From NCBI GenBank assembly GCA_003252195.1, contig QKFK01000193.1:1-20024 (forward strand): a stretch of 20,024 nt of DNA, in the 5' to 3' direction. This document shows, one piece after another, positions 9,121 through 16,949 of this stretch (position 1 is its first letter; the number at the start of each line of letters is the position of its first letter). The translations under genes were made by a program, and so were the position numbers. The notes beneath the pieces were generated by a model that saw nothing but the letters and a program-made list of their open reading frames with translations, was not told the DNA's origin and ran no database searches. The DNA is from Rhodospirillales bacterium (GTDB lineage Bacteria; Pseudomonadota; Alphaproteobacteria; QKFK01; SZUA-500).

Positions 9121-9150
9121 TATAAGTATATCAAAAACATATCACTTATA
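9121..9150 (-). promoter_or_regulatory. Conserved leader element upstream of HK-C
   Basis: The plus-strand block 9121-9141, starting TATAAGTATATCAAAAACAT, is identical over 21 nt to 12345-12365 upstream of HK-B. It contains TTGATA on the minus strand, which could be a -35, with TATGTT 18 nt on as a poor -10. The similarity continues to the ribosome site TATAGG.GTGAC. Function is inferred only from conservation. Confidence 0.4.
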
Positions 9151-9165
9151 TAAATATTATTTATG

Positions 9166-9177
9166 TTATGTACATAA
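9166..9177. promoter_or_regulatory. Perfect 12-bp palindrome upstream of HK-C
   Basis: TTATGTACATAA reads the same on both strands and lies about 73-84 nt before the HK-C start, between HK-B and HK-C. It could be an operator for a dimeric regulator, but AT-rich palindromes of this size also occur by chance. Confidence 0.25.
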
Positions 9178-9217
9178 ACCTTTGTTTATAAAATAATAAC
9201 CAAGTCTATTGAAAAAG

Positions 9218-12200
9218 TTAATTTTCTAAAGCTTTAGCAACAGCCTGACTTAGCGTTGACTGTCTATATGGCTTTTGCACAAAGCCTTTTGCTCCTTCTC
9301 TTATCATGTCGTCAATATCATCTTTTCTACTAAAACCCGAAGAAACTATAGCTTTAACATCTGGCTTTATTTTTCTTAATTCTTCAAACAGTTCTTTACC
9401 GCTTTTCTTTGGCATTATCATATCTAATATCACCAATGATATTTTGTCTTTATTCTTAGTAAAGATATCGATGGCATCATCACTATCTTCTGCAAAAAGC
9501 ACGCTATAACCTAGTGATATAAGGATATCTTTTGCCATATTGCGAATAAGAGATTCATCATCAACTATCAATATCAGGCCTTCGCCATGGATTAATGTTG
9601 CATCTACATCTGCCATCAAACTTTCTGCCAAGTTGTTAGTATCTTCTACTGGAAGATAAATCTTAAACACTGTTCCAGAATCTACCTCACTATAAACACT
9701 TATAGAACCTCTATGTTCTTTTATAGTCCCATAAACAGCAGATAAACCTAGTCCTGTGCCCTTGCCAACTGGTTTTGTTGTAAAGAATGGATCAAATATT
9801 TTTGAAACAACTTCTTTACTCATACCCTGCCCAGTATCAGCAACGTGAATTTCTATATATTCACCCTTTGGCAGGTTATAAGCTATTTCTTCTACTTCGG
9901 AACTAAGTGTCATATTATATGTTTCAAAACTTAGTGTTCCGCCTTTAGGCATTGCATCTCGAGCATTTAACGCCAAATTCATTAATGCATTTTGCAACAA
10001 AGTTGGGTCACCAACCACCCTATAATTTTTGGCCGCAAAGTTGGTTTTAATTGATATTTTCTTATCAAACGAACGCTCTAATAATCCCAAAGCAGTAGCA
10101 ATTGTCTCATGAATATCAAGCAACGTAGAATCCGTTTTTCCTTTTCTAGAAAATACCAGCAATTTATTTGTTAAATCAGCCGCTCTTGTTGCTGCATTTA
10201 TAATCGGACCCACGTGCCTTTTAATTGGAGATTCTTCATCTATCTTCATCTCAATAAGTTCTGCATGCCCTAATATTCCAGCTAGCATATTATTAAAGTC
10301 ATGAGCAACACCACCTGCTAAACGACCAACAACATCCATTTTTTGTGCTTGGCGGAATTGCTCTTCGGCTTTTCTGAGTTCTGTTACGTCTTCCATCATA
10401 GCCCAGGCTCTTACAAGATGGTTATTCTCTATAATCCCTGTTATTTTATAATTAATATTTTTCTTAAACCCATCGACTGATGTAATGGTTGTTTCGATAG
10501 CGCATGACGTAAAATCATTCTTAACAAACTCTTCCAACAACACCTCTTGTCTTTGCTTTGCCTCGTCAGAAAAAGCACATTCTGGCAATGTGTGTCCTAT
10601 AATTTCTTTTTCACTCTTAAAGCCCGCTAAATTAGCAGCCCTTTTATTTGCAAAACGCATCCTACCTGTTTTTTTGATTGCTAATGCCACTCTCTTTTTT
10701 GCATTAAGATCTATCAAGATAGGGTTCTCAAATTCTACACAATATATTCCATAGTTAGAACTAGAAAAGAACATCCGCATACGTTCTTCATTTTCTTTTG
10801 TGGCCTTTTCCAGCAATTCCTTCTCTGTGACATCTCTAAACACTAACACAACACCTACAACACCGCCCTCATCATTAAAAATGGGTGCACCACTATCAGC
10901 TATATGCAGTTTCTTACCTGTCTTTGAAATAAGCGTAATATTTGACTCTAAATCAATTATTTTCTTTTCTTCTATCACGCTTTCAACAGGGCTTTTTATT
11001 TTTTCACCAGAGCGAGATCTAACAATGTTAAAGACTTCTTCAAAAGGAGCGCCTATAGCATTTTCTTTTTTCCAGCCAGTTAGCTCTTCTGCCACCTTGT
11101 TTAGCTTGGTTATATTACCATTTATATCCGTTGCAATAACCCCATCGCCAATACTCTCTAGAGTAATTCTTAAATTCTCTTCGCTTTTCCATGATTCTTT
11201 TAGAGCTTTGTTGCGTTGTTTCCTATTTATTAACAAGCCCAAAATTAGGCCCATCTGCACTAAAATGACCAATGTAATACTTACAATCCATTTTAAATAC
11301 TTTGAAACAAACGAAACAGGTTTGTTTTTAATAATTGCGTCTCTTGGTATATTTTTCTCATTTATGCCGAATTTATTTATGACATTATAATCTAAGATAA
11401 TTTTATTAGGGCTATCTTTAACCACAGGATCTAGAACCCCTGTTTCAAAATAATGCTTGGTTATCAAGGCGGCTTCTTTTCCTTGCTCGAAGAAAGAGAT
11501 AACCTTACCGCCGACAATACCTGTATCAATACAATTATCAGAGATATAAAAAACAGGAGAATTAGCTATTTTCACAAGCTTTGCAACACCCTCATTAAAG
11601 CTTTGTGTTTTTTGATTTTTATCTTGATATATAGCAAGCAATAAAAAGGCATTATCTTTGCCATATTCAGGCACTTTCTGCCAGAATTCATCCCAAGATA
11701 CTTCGCTAGAAGAGAGTTCTCTTATTTCTAAATCTTTAAACTTCTCACCAGCTTCTTGAAACTCTTTTGCTAAAACTTTTCCTGTAGAAGCCCCATCACT
11801 TATTGATGTAACAGATTTTATATTCGGAAAAAGCTTCTTAGCCAAATCAATAGTTTCTGACATGCTTATACTTTCCAAGACTCCCGTTATTTTTGGGTCT
11901 TTAGCAAGTTCTTTTCCTTTTTCTAAATCGTTAACACCCAAAAAAACGATTGGAATATCCCTAAACCAATCACGATGATTTATTACAAAATCTAAAGCGT
12001 TATCCTCTGCTGTAATTATTAAATCATATTTAGGCAATCTATCCAGACGATTTTTAAGCTCATTTGTGAATAAGTCTTGAGTTTTTTTATCCTCAAATCT
12101 TTTGCTATCCATAAATTCAACATCGAGATTGTATTCATTTGATGGTAATATTGAGCGCACACCATCAATCTGTTTAAAGGCGCTATCAAAGCTTGAGTGA

Positions 12201-12313
12201 TACGCAGAAAGCATCAATATGTTTTTCACAGATTTTGCCTGCGCGAAAGGAATATTGAAAGCCCAATATATAAAAGTTAATAATATAAAAAATATTCTTA
12301 TATGCTTTTGCAT
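9218..12313 (-). CDS. Hybrid histidine kinase HK-B with periplasmic substrate-binding-like sensor
   Basis: Second paralogue, 1031 residues from the start chosen here. An in-frame ATG exists at 12334, but the ATG at 12311-12313 is preferred: it follows AGGTGTGACA, a ribosome site shared with HK-C, and it gives MQKHIRIFF, matching the N-terminus of HK-A. Numbering from this start: signal peptide 1-26 (ends PFAQA), sensor about 29-332, membrane helix about 341-362, PAS1 about 378-498, PAS2 about 505-645, phospho-acceptor His671, Asn783 of the N box, GTGLGL at 852-857, receiver Asp964 and Lys1014. The sensor is very close to that of HK-D (both have DGASTGKV and SDNCI), so the two may bind the same or closely related ligands. 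The receiver is clearly different from those of C and D. Confidence 0.9.
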   Translation of the reverse strand: MQKHIRIFFILLTFIYWAFNIPFAQAKSVKNILMLSAYHSSFDSAFKQIDGVRSILPSNEYNLDVEFMDSKRFEDKKTQDLFTNELKNRLDRLPKYDLIITAEDNALDFVINHRDWFRDIPIVFLGVNDLEKGKELAKDPKITGVLESISMSETIDLAKKLFPNIKSVTSISDGASTGKVLAKEFQEAGEKFKDLEIRELSSSEVSWDEFWQKVPEYGKDNAFLLLAIYQDKNQKTQSFNEGVAKLVKIANSPVFYISDNCIDTGIVGGKVISFFEQGKEAALITKHYFETGVLDPVVKDSPNKIILDYNVINKFGINEKNIPRDAIIKNKPVSFVSKYLKWIVSITLVILVQMGLILGLLINRKQRNKALKESWKSEENLRITLESIGDGVIATDINGNITKLNKVAEELTGWKKENAIGAPFEEVFNIVRSRSGEKIKSPVESVIEEKKIIDLESNITLISKTGKKLHIADSGAPIFNDEGGVVGVVLVFRDVTEKELLEKATKENEERMRMFFSSSNYGIYCVEFENPILIDLNAKKRVALAIKKTGRMRFANKRAANLAGFKSEKEIIGHTLPECAFSDEAKQRQEVLLEEFVKNDFTSCAIETTITSVDGFKKNINYKITGIIENNHLVRAWAMMEDVTELRKAEEQFRQAQKMDVVGRLAGGVAHDFNNMLAGILGHAELIEMKIDEESPIKRHVGPIINAATRAADLTNKLLVFSRKGKTDSTLLDIHETIATALGLLERSFDKKISIKTNFAAKNYRVVGDPTLLQNALMNLALNARDAMPKGGTLSFETYNMTLSSEVEEIAYNLPKGEYIEIHVADTGQGMSKEVVSKIFDPFFTTKPVGKGTGLGLSAVYGTIKEHRGSISVYSEVDSGTVFKIYLPVEDTNNLAESLMADVDATLIHGEGLILIVDDESLIRNMAKDILISLGYSVLFAEDSDDAIDIFTKNKDKISLVILDMIMPKKSGKELFEELRKIKPDVKAIVSSGFSRKDDIDDMIREGAKGFVQKPYRQSTLSQAVAKALEN

Positions 12314-12344
12314 TGTCACACCTATAACACCCATAAATAGATTT

Positions 12345-12365
12345 TATAAGTATATCAAAAACATA
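12345..12365 (-). promoter_or_regulatory. Conserved leader element upstream of HK-B
   Basis: This 21-nt block is identical to 9121-9141 upstream of HK-C and lies 32-52 nt before the HK-B start. The bases between the block and the start also align with the HK-C leader apart from a 3-nt indel and scattered changes. It is a candidate promoter or operator. Confidence 0.4.
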
Positions 12366-12417
12366 GCCACTAAAATAATTATTATTTAGTTCTATACATA
12401 TAGTAATATGTTTATAT

Positions 12418-15400
12418 TTAAGAGACTAAAACTTCTGCAATAGCTTGACTTAATGATGCCTGACGATACGGCTTTTGAATAAAGCCTCTTGCTCCATCTT
12501 TTATCATTTCATCAATATTATCTTTTTTGCTAAATCCAGATGAGATTAAAACATTAACATCAGGTTTTATCTCTTTTAACATTTCAAAAATTTCTTTACC
12601 GCTTTTCTTAGGCATAACCATATCAAGAATCACCAAAGAAATTTCTTCTTTATATTTTTTAAATATTCTTATGGCTTCATCTGCATCAGCTGCAGAAAGC
12701 ACCTTATACCCCAACGAAGATAAAATAGCTTTTGCCATCTCTCTAATTATTTCTTCGTCATCAATTACAAAAACAAGTCCTTCTCCTGAAACTAGGTTAT
12801 TTTCATTAGCTACCAGAGTTGTGTCTTTTGATTTGGAGGCCTCAACTGGCAAATAAATTTTAAATAAAGTTCCTGAGCCTGCCTCACTATAAACGTTAAT
12901 CGCACCCTTATGCTCTTTTATTGTGCCGTACACCGCCGACAACCCCAAACCAGTACCCTTTCCAACTGGTTTTGTAGTGAAGAATGGCTCAAAGATTTTA
13001 GAAATAACCTCTTTACTCATTCCACAGCCTGAATCACTAACATTAATTTCTAAATACTCACCCTTAGACAAACTATAAGCACTTGCCTCTGCCTCATTAG
13101 TTATAAAAATGTTAGATGTACTGAAGCTTAAAACTCCACCTGTAGGCATCGCATCTCTAGCATTTAAGGCAAGATTCAGCAACGCATTTTGCAATAGAGT
13201 TGGGTCGCCTACAATTTTAGAGTTTTCTGCATGGAATTTAGTATCTATAGCAATTTTTTTATCAAAAGACCGCTCCAATAAACCCATCGCTGATGTGATT
13301 GTTTCATGCATATCAAGCGTAGCTGAAACTGTTTTCCCTTTTCTAGAAAAGGCCAATAATTTATTAGTTAAATCTGCCGCCCTAGTTGAGGCTTCTATAA
13401 TTGGTCTTACATGGCGTTTAAGCGGAGATTCTTCATCTGTCTTCATATCCAACAGCTCTGCATGTCCTAATATTCCTGCTAACATATTGTTAAAGTCATG
13501 AGCAACGCCACCTGCTAGGCGACCAATAACATCCATCTTTTGTGCCTGATGAAACTGTTCTTCGGCTTTTTTAAGCTCTGTTACATCTTCCATAACCGCC
13601 CATACTTTTAGCAAATATCCATCATCAACGACACCTGTAACTTTATAATTTATATTTTTCTGAACCCCATCTATTGATGTTGCGGTTGTTTCAACATTAC
13701 ATGATGTAAAATCATTATCGGCAAGAGCTTCTAGTAACAATTTTTGTCTTTTTAGAGCCTCATCAGAAAAAGCAACTTCTGGCAATGTATGACCAATGAT
13801 TTCTTTCTCACTATTAAACCCGATTAAGTTTGCCACTCTTTTATTTGCAAACAGCATATGCCCAGAATCTCTAATTTTATTGATTACTTCATCTTTACTT
13901 CTATCCTTAATTGGAACAGCTTCATCAAAATCAATACAGTAAATGCCGTCACGAGTACTAGAGAAGAACATTTTCATTCTCTCTTCATTTTCTTTTGTAA
14001 CCTTTTCATATAGCTCTTTTTCCGTAACGTCTCTAAACACCAAAACAACACCAACAATATTGCCAACATCATTGAATATTGGAGCTCCACTGTCAGAGAT
14101 ACTACGCTTTTTACCATCCTTAGAAATTAAAACTGTATGATTGGCTAAATCTACCACGTCTCCTGTTTCTAAAACCTTGCTAACAGGGCTTTCTATCTCT
14201 CTTCCTGTAGTTGCATTAATTATGCAAAAAACTTTCTTTAATGGTTGCCCTAAGCACTCCGTTCTTTTCCAGCCTGTTAATGTTTCTGCAACTTTATTTA
14301 TTTTGGTTATATTTCCATGTACATCGGTGGCAATCACGCCATCACCAATACTCTCTAGAGTTATGCGCAAATTCTCTTCGCTTTTCCAAGCTGTGTTAAG
14401 AGCCTTATCTCTCTGAAATCTGTTTACCAACAAAGCTATTATCAAACCTGTTTGAGTCATTAAAATAATGATTCCTAACAAAAACCACCTAAGATGTTTA
14501 ACAAAGAAAGAACTCTCTTTGTTTTCTAATAGAGCATTGTTAGGTATATTTTTTTCATTTATGCCAAATTTTTTAATCGCTTTATAATCTAGCACCACCT
14601 TATTAGGACTGTCCTTTACAATTGGCGCAAGAATACCTGTGTCAAAGTAATGCTTAACGATTAAAGCAGCTTCTCTTCCTTGTTCATAGTGTGATATCAC
14701 CTTGCCGCCGACTATTCCTAAGCCAACGCCATTATCCCAAAGATAATAAACGGGCGACTTGGCGTTCTTTAGCAAAGCCTTAACACCATCATTAAAGTTA
14801 ATAGACTTTTTATTCTTATCTTGATAAATGGACAGCAATAAGAAAGCATTATCTTTGCCATATTCTGGAATTTCTTGGATAAAATAATCCCACGATAAAT
14901 CATTTAATGACAAAACGCTCATTTTAAGATTAGTAAAATCATTTGCATAATATTTAAATTCTTCAGCAAGCACCTTTCCCGTTGAAGAAGCATCTGAAAT
15001 AGCGGTTACTGATTTTACATTAGGCTGAAGTTTTTTTATTAAATTGATTGTATCAGACATACTTATGCTTTCGAGCACGCCTGTAATAAGAGGGCTTTCT
15101 GCAAGTTTTTTACCTCTAGCAATATCGTTAACACCCAAGAAAACAATTGGTATATTCTTAAACCAGCTCTTGTGCGAGACAGCAAATTCCAATGCATTAT
15201 CTTCTGCCGCAATTATGATGTCATATTTAGGGAGCCTATCTATTCTGTTTTTAAGATTATCTGCAAACATTTTTTGAGTTTTTTCATCCTCAAAACGCTT
15301 GCTATCCATAAACTCAACGTCAAGATTATATTCTTCAGCAGGCAAAACAGAACGTATGCCTTTAATCTGTTTGAACCCATTATAAAAATTGGGGTGATAT

Positions 15401-15504
15401 GCAGAAAGTAGCAAAATATTTTTTGCTTCTTTTGCCTCTGCGCATGAAGACCACGCAACCATATACATTAATAATATAAGAAATAGTTTTACAAACTTTT
15501 GCAC
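12418..15504 (-). CDS. Hybrid histidine kinase HK-A, first gene of the array, GTG start
   Basis: First transcribed paralogue, 1028 residues. The frame extends six codons upstream to a TTG (15522), but the GTG at 15502-15504 is chosen: GGAGGGGG lies directly before it, and the resulting MQKFVKLFLILL aligns with the N-terminus of HK-B. From this start: signal peptide 1-24 (ends SCAEA), sensor about 27-330, membrane helix about 339-361, PAS1 about 375-495, PAS2 about 502-642, His669 in GGVAHDFNN, Asn781, GTGLGL at 850-855, receiver acidic pair Asp915-Asp916, phospho-acceptor Asp961 and Lys1011. The ATPase G1 motif reads DSGCG rather than DTGQG, a mild change. The sensor is intermediate between the B/D pair and C, with YLWDNGVGLG in the segment where the copies differ. 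Ligand and phosphorelay partner are unknown. Confidence 0.9.
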   Translation of the reverse strand: MQKFVKLFLILLMYMVAWSSCAEAKEAKNILLLSAYHPNFYNGFKQIKGIRSVLPAEEYNLDVEFMDSKRFEDEKTQKMFADNLKNRIDRLPKYDIIIAAEDNALEFAVSHKSWFKNIPIVFLGVNDIARGKKLAESPLITGVLESISMSDTINLIKKLQPNVKSVTAISDASSTGKVLAEEFKYYANDFTNLKMSVLSLNDLSWDYFIQEIPEYGKDNAFLLLSIYQDKNKKSINFNDGVKALLKNAKSPVYYLWDNGVGLGIVGGKVISHYEQGREAALIVKHYFDTGILAPIVKDSPNKVVLDYKAIKKFGINEKNIPNNALLENKESSFFVKHLRWFLLGIIILMTQTGLIIALLVNRFQRDKALNTAWKSEENLRITLESIGDGVIATDVHGNITKINKVAETLTGWKRTECLGQPLKKVFCIINATTGREIESPVSKVLETGDVVDLANHTVLISKDGKKRSISDSGAPIFNDVGNIVGVVLVFRDVTEKELYEKVTKENEERMKMFFSSTRDGIYCIDFDEAVPIKDRSKDEVINKIRDSGHMLFANKRVANLIGFNSEKEIIGHTLPEVAFSDEALKRQKLLLEALADNDFTSCNVETTATSIDGVQKNINYKVTGVVDDGYLLKVWAVMEDVTELKKAEEQFHQAQKMDVIGRLAGGVAHDFNNMLAGILGHAELLDMKTDEESPLKRHVRPIIEASTRAADLTNKLLAFSRKGKTVSATLDMHETITSAMGLLERSFDKKIAIDTKFHAENSKIVGDPTLLQNALLNLALNARDAMPTGGVLSFSTSNIFITNEAEASAYSLSKGEYLEINVSDSGCGMSKEVISKIFEPFFTTKPVGKGTGLGLSAVYGTIKEHKGAINVYSEAGSGTLFKIYLPVEASKSKDTTLVANENNLVSGEGLVFVIDDEEIIREMAKAILSSLGYKVLSAADADEAIRIFKKYKEEISLVILDMVMPKKSGKEIFEMLKEIKPDVNVLISSGFSKKDNIDEMIKDGARGFIQKPYRQASLSQAIAEVLVS

Positions 15505-15506
15505 AG

Positions 15507-15514
15507 CCCCCTCC
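15507..15514 (-). promoter_or_regulatory. Strong ribosome binding site deciding the HK-A start
   Basis: On the minus strand this is GGAGGGGG, two bases before GTG at 15504. It lies inside any longer reading from the TTG at 15522, so it favours the GTG start. Confidence 0.7.
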
Positions 15515-15538
15515 AAAAGCAAAAAACAACCAGAGATG

Positions 15539-15544
15539 ATTATA
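15539..15544 (-). promoter_or_regulatory. Putative -10 box of the kinase array promoter
   Basis: TATAAT on the minus strand, 35 nt before the HK-A GTG. The -35 region falls in a T-run (around 15561-15568) with no good hexamer, which suggests an activator-dependent or weak promoter. Confidence 0.45.
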
Positions 15545-15560
15545 GCTCTTTTCCAACATT

Positions 15561-15597
15561 AAAAAAACAACCTATAATCTATATTTAAGTATAGGTT
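15561..15597 (-). promoter_or_regulatory. Dyad followed by T-run upstream of HK-A
   Basis: AACCTATA (15569-15576) and TATAGGTT (15590-15597) form a perfect 8-bp inverted repeat with a 13-nt centre. Read on the minus strand, it is followed by G and seven T (15561-15567), terminator-like in form but AU-rich in the stem. It may be an operator overlapping the HK-A -35 region, or an attenuator if transcription starts farther upstream. Confidence 0.35.
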
Positions 15598-15653
15598 TTG
15601 GGCTCAATTTAATTAAAAGCAAACAATTATATAATATTTAGTTCTATTAATGA

Positions 15654-15684
15654 TTGACTTTAATTTGTTTTGCTGTATTACTAT
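15654..15684 (+). promoter_or_regulatory. Putative promoter of the trpR-like gene
   Basis: TTGACT (15654-15659) resembles a -35. Possible -10 boxes are TATTAC (15676-15681, spacer 16) or TACTAT (15679-15684, spacer 19). The start codon is at 15718. The region between 15505 and 15717 thus appears to hold divergent promoters. Confidence 0.4.
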
Positions 15685-15717
15685 GGTGGTACACGAAAAC
15701 AGTTTTGAGAATGAACA

Positions 15718-15996
15718 ATGAACCTTTTATACCAAGCTTTTGCATCTATTAAAACAGAAGATGAGTTTAATGCTTTTCTTAAGGACATCTGCACTCCTAA
15801 AGAAATCAAAGACTTAAACGAGCGCATGGCCATTGCCTCAATGCTTAACAAAGGTCAATCATCATATCGTGACATAGCAGACAATCTTGGTTGCAGTTTA
15901 ACCACTGTAACTAGAGTCGCACGCTTTCTTAAAGACGAACCATATCAAGGTTACAAACAAGTTCTAGGACGTATAAGCAAGCATCATCAAGATTAA
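15718..15996 (+). CDS. TrpR-like DNA-binding protein, YerC/YecD family
   Basis: A small helical protein of 92 residues resembling the Trp repressor fold and probably a cytosolic DNA-binding regulator. The family pattern is clear: CTPKEIKDLNERMAIA at 25-40, LNKGQSSYRDIADNLG at 43-58, and the recognition helix with SLTTVTRVARFL at 60-71. Length agrees with the YerC/YecD group (about 90-105). That group is widespread and its effector is generally not known, so control by tryptophan should not be assumed. The gene is divergent from HK-A and is followed after 50 nt by the GNAT gene, so it could regulate itself, the kinases, the downstream genes, or genes elsewhere. Confidence 0.88.
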   Translation: MNLLYQAFASIKTEDEFNAFLKDICTPKEIKDLNERMAIASMLNKGQSSYRDIADNLGCSLTTVTRVARFLKDEPYQGYKQVLGRISKHHQD

Positions 15997-16046
15997 AAAC
16001 AAGACAAACAAACGCTTATAAAATCACCTGTCCAAGGCTTAAAAAA

Positions 16047-16943
16047 ATGACACAAATAGAATACAAAAGAATAACAGCTAATAGTGCTGAAGAAATCGCT
16101 TCTTTATATGCATCTTATAACGGAGCAAAAGAGTTTTTATATATCCCTCAAAAAACAGAAATTGAAAACACCCTAAACTCAGAAAAGGCCTGCTATATCG
16201 GCTCTTATGCTGATGGCAAATTAGTCGGCATTGGAAAAATTGCTCGTTTAGGAAAGCCTTATCCTTTTTTCATTGCTCCGAAGTGGGATGATAATTCTAA
16301 TCAATACGGCATTAGTGGAATGTTGGTCTCCTCACAATACAGAGGCAAAGGCATTGCTAAAGGTCTAGTTGATAACATGCTCAAATTTGCAAAAGATAAC
16401 AATGCCAATGGCGTATATGCAGATTGTGATTTTAGAAATGTACAGAACATGACTGTTCTAAACTCGCTTCTTGGTGGTTGCGTTGGCTTTACTGACGGTT
16501 CAAAAGGAGCCAAAGACGAGCAAACTATGTACCTAACTTTTTACAAAAGCTTTTCTAACAAAACCAGCTCTGAAACTATAGATACTTTAGACTTAAACAT
16601 TCCCGCTAACAACAGCAATGTAAACTTATCTAGTTTATCTCGCTCTTTTTTAAGAGCTTTTGCTAAAACAGCTCCTGTAAGCCAAAACAAGGTAGAATAC
16701 GCAAATGGTTATAACGTCATTAATATTATTGATACACCTATCAATATTAAAAACATTAACATTTTTATGGAAGGGGAGAAAATTTTCTCAACTCAAAAAG
16801 ACCTTTCTCCGCTTAACAAAGAGCAAACCAAACAAAAAATAGAGAATATTAAAAAACTTTTCACTATTAAGTTGCACAACGATGATAAGATGCCTAACTT
16901 TGTATATCTATCACGCAAATTGGCTCAAAAAAAATCAAGGTAG
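16047..16943 (+). CDS. GNAT-family N-acetyltransferase with long C-terminal extension
   Basis: A cytosolic acyltransferase expected to use acetyl-CoA; the acceptor is unknown. Residues 1-165 form a GNAT domain: an N-terminal region, YIGSYADGKLVGIGKI at 50-65, motif A with SSQYRGKGIAKGL at 95-107 (acyl-CoA pyrophosphate loop RGKGIA), then DFRNVQNMTVLNSLLGG at 128-144 leading to a C-terminal strand. Residues 170-298 are an extra segment of about 130 residues, first Ser/Asn-rich, then a predicted mixed region, ending basic (LAQKKSR). I recognise no family for it. AAGG at 16034-16037 serves as ribosome site. The ArgE-type gene starts 6 nt after the stop, so the two are almost certainly cotranscribed and may act on related substrates. 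Confidence 0.8.
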   Translation: MTQIEYKRITANSAEEIASLYASYNGAKEFLYIPQKTEIENTLNSEKACYIGSYADGKLVGIGKIARLGKPYPFFIAPKWDDNSNQYGISGMLVSSQYRGKGIAKGLVDNMLKFAKDNNANGVYADCDFRNVQNMTVLNSLLGGCVGFTDGSKGAKDEQTMYLTFYKSFSNKTSSETIDTLDLNIPANNSNVNLSSLSRSFLRAFAKTAPVSQNKVEYANGYNVINIIDTPINIKNINIFMEGEKIFSTQKDLSPLNKEQTKQKIENIKKLFTIKLHNDDKMPNFVYLSRKLAQKKSR

Positions 16944-16949
16944 TAAAGA

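Noticed and set aside
2766..15411. Many plus-strand open frames of 60-196 codons inside the kinase array, for example at 4401-4964, 7610-8176 and 10800-11390
   Set aside because: They lie opposite the conserved kinase domains, recur at equivalent positions in each paralogue because the underlying DNA is related, are Ser/Leu-rich and lack ribosome sites. They are antisense shadows of the kinase genes.
2786..15504. Regular repetition as a CRISPR or other short-repeat array
   Set aside because: The repeating unit is a whole gene of about 3.1 kb; there are no short direct repeats with spacers.
2786..15504. Mobile-element or prophage origin of the kinase array
   Set aside because: No integrase, transposase, terminal inverted repeat, target duplication or tRNA was seen at either edge; tandem duplication with exchange explains the pattern without a mobile element.
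15718..15996. True tryptophan repressor TrpR
   Set aside because: Length and the CTPKEI signature match the YerC/YecD group, and no tryptophan biosynthesis gene is nearby.
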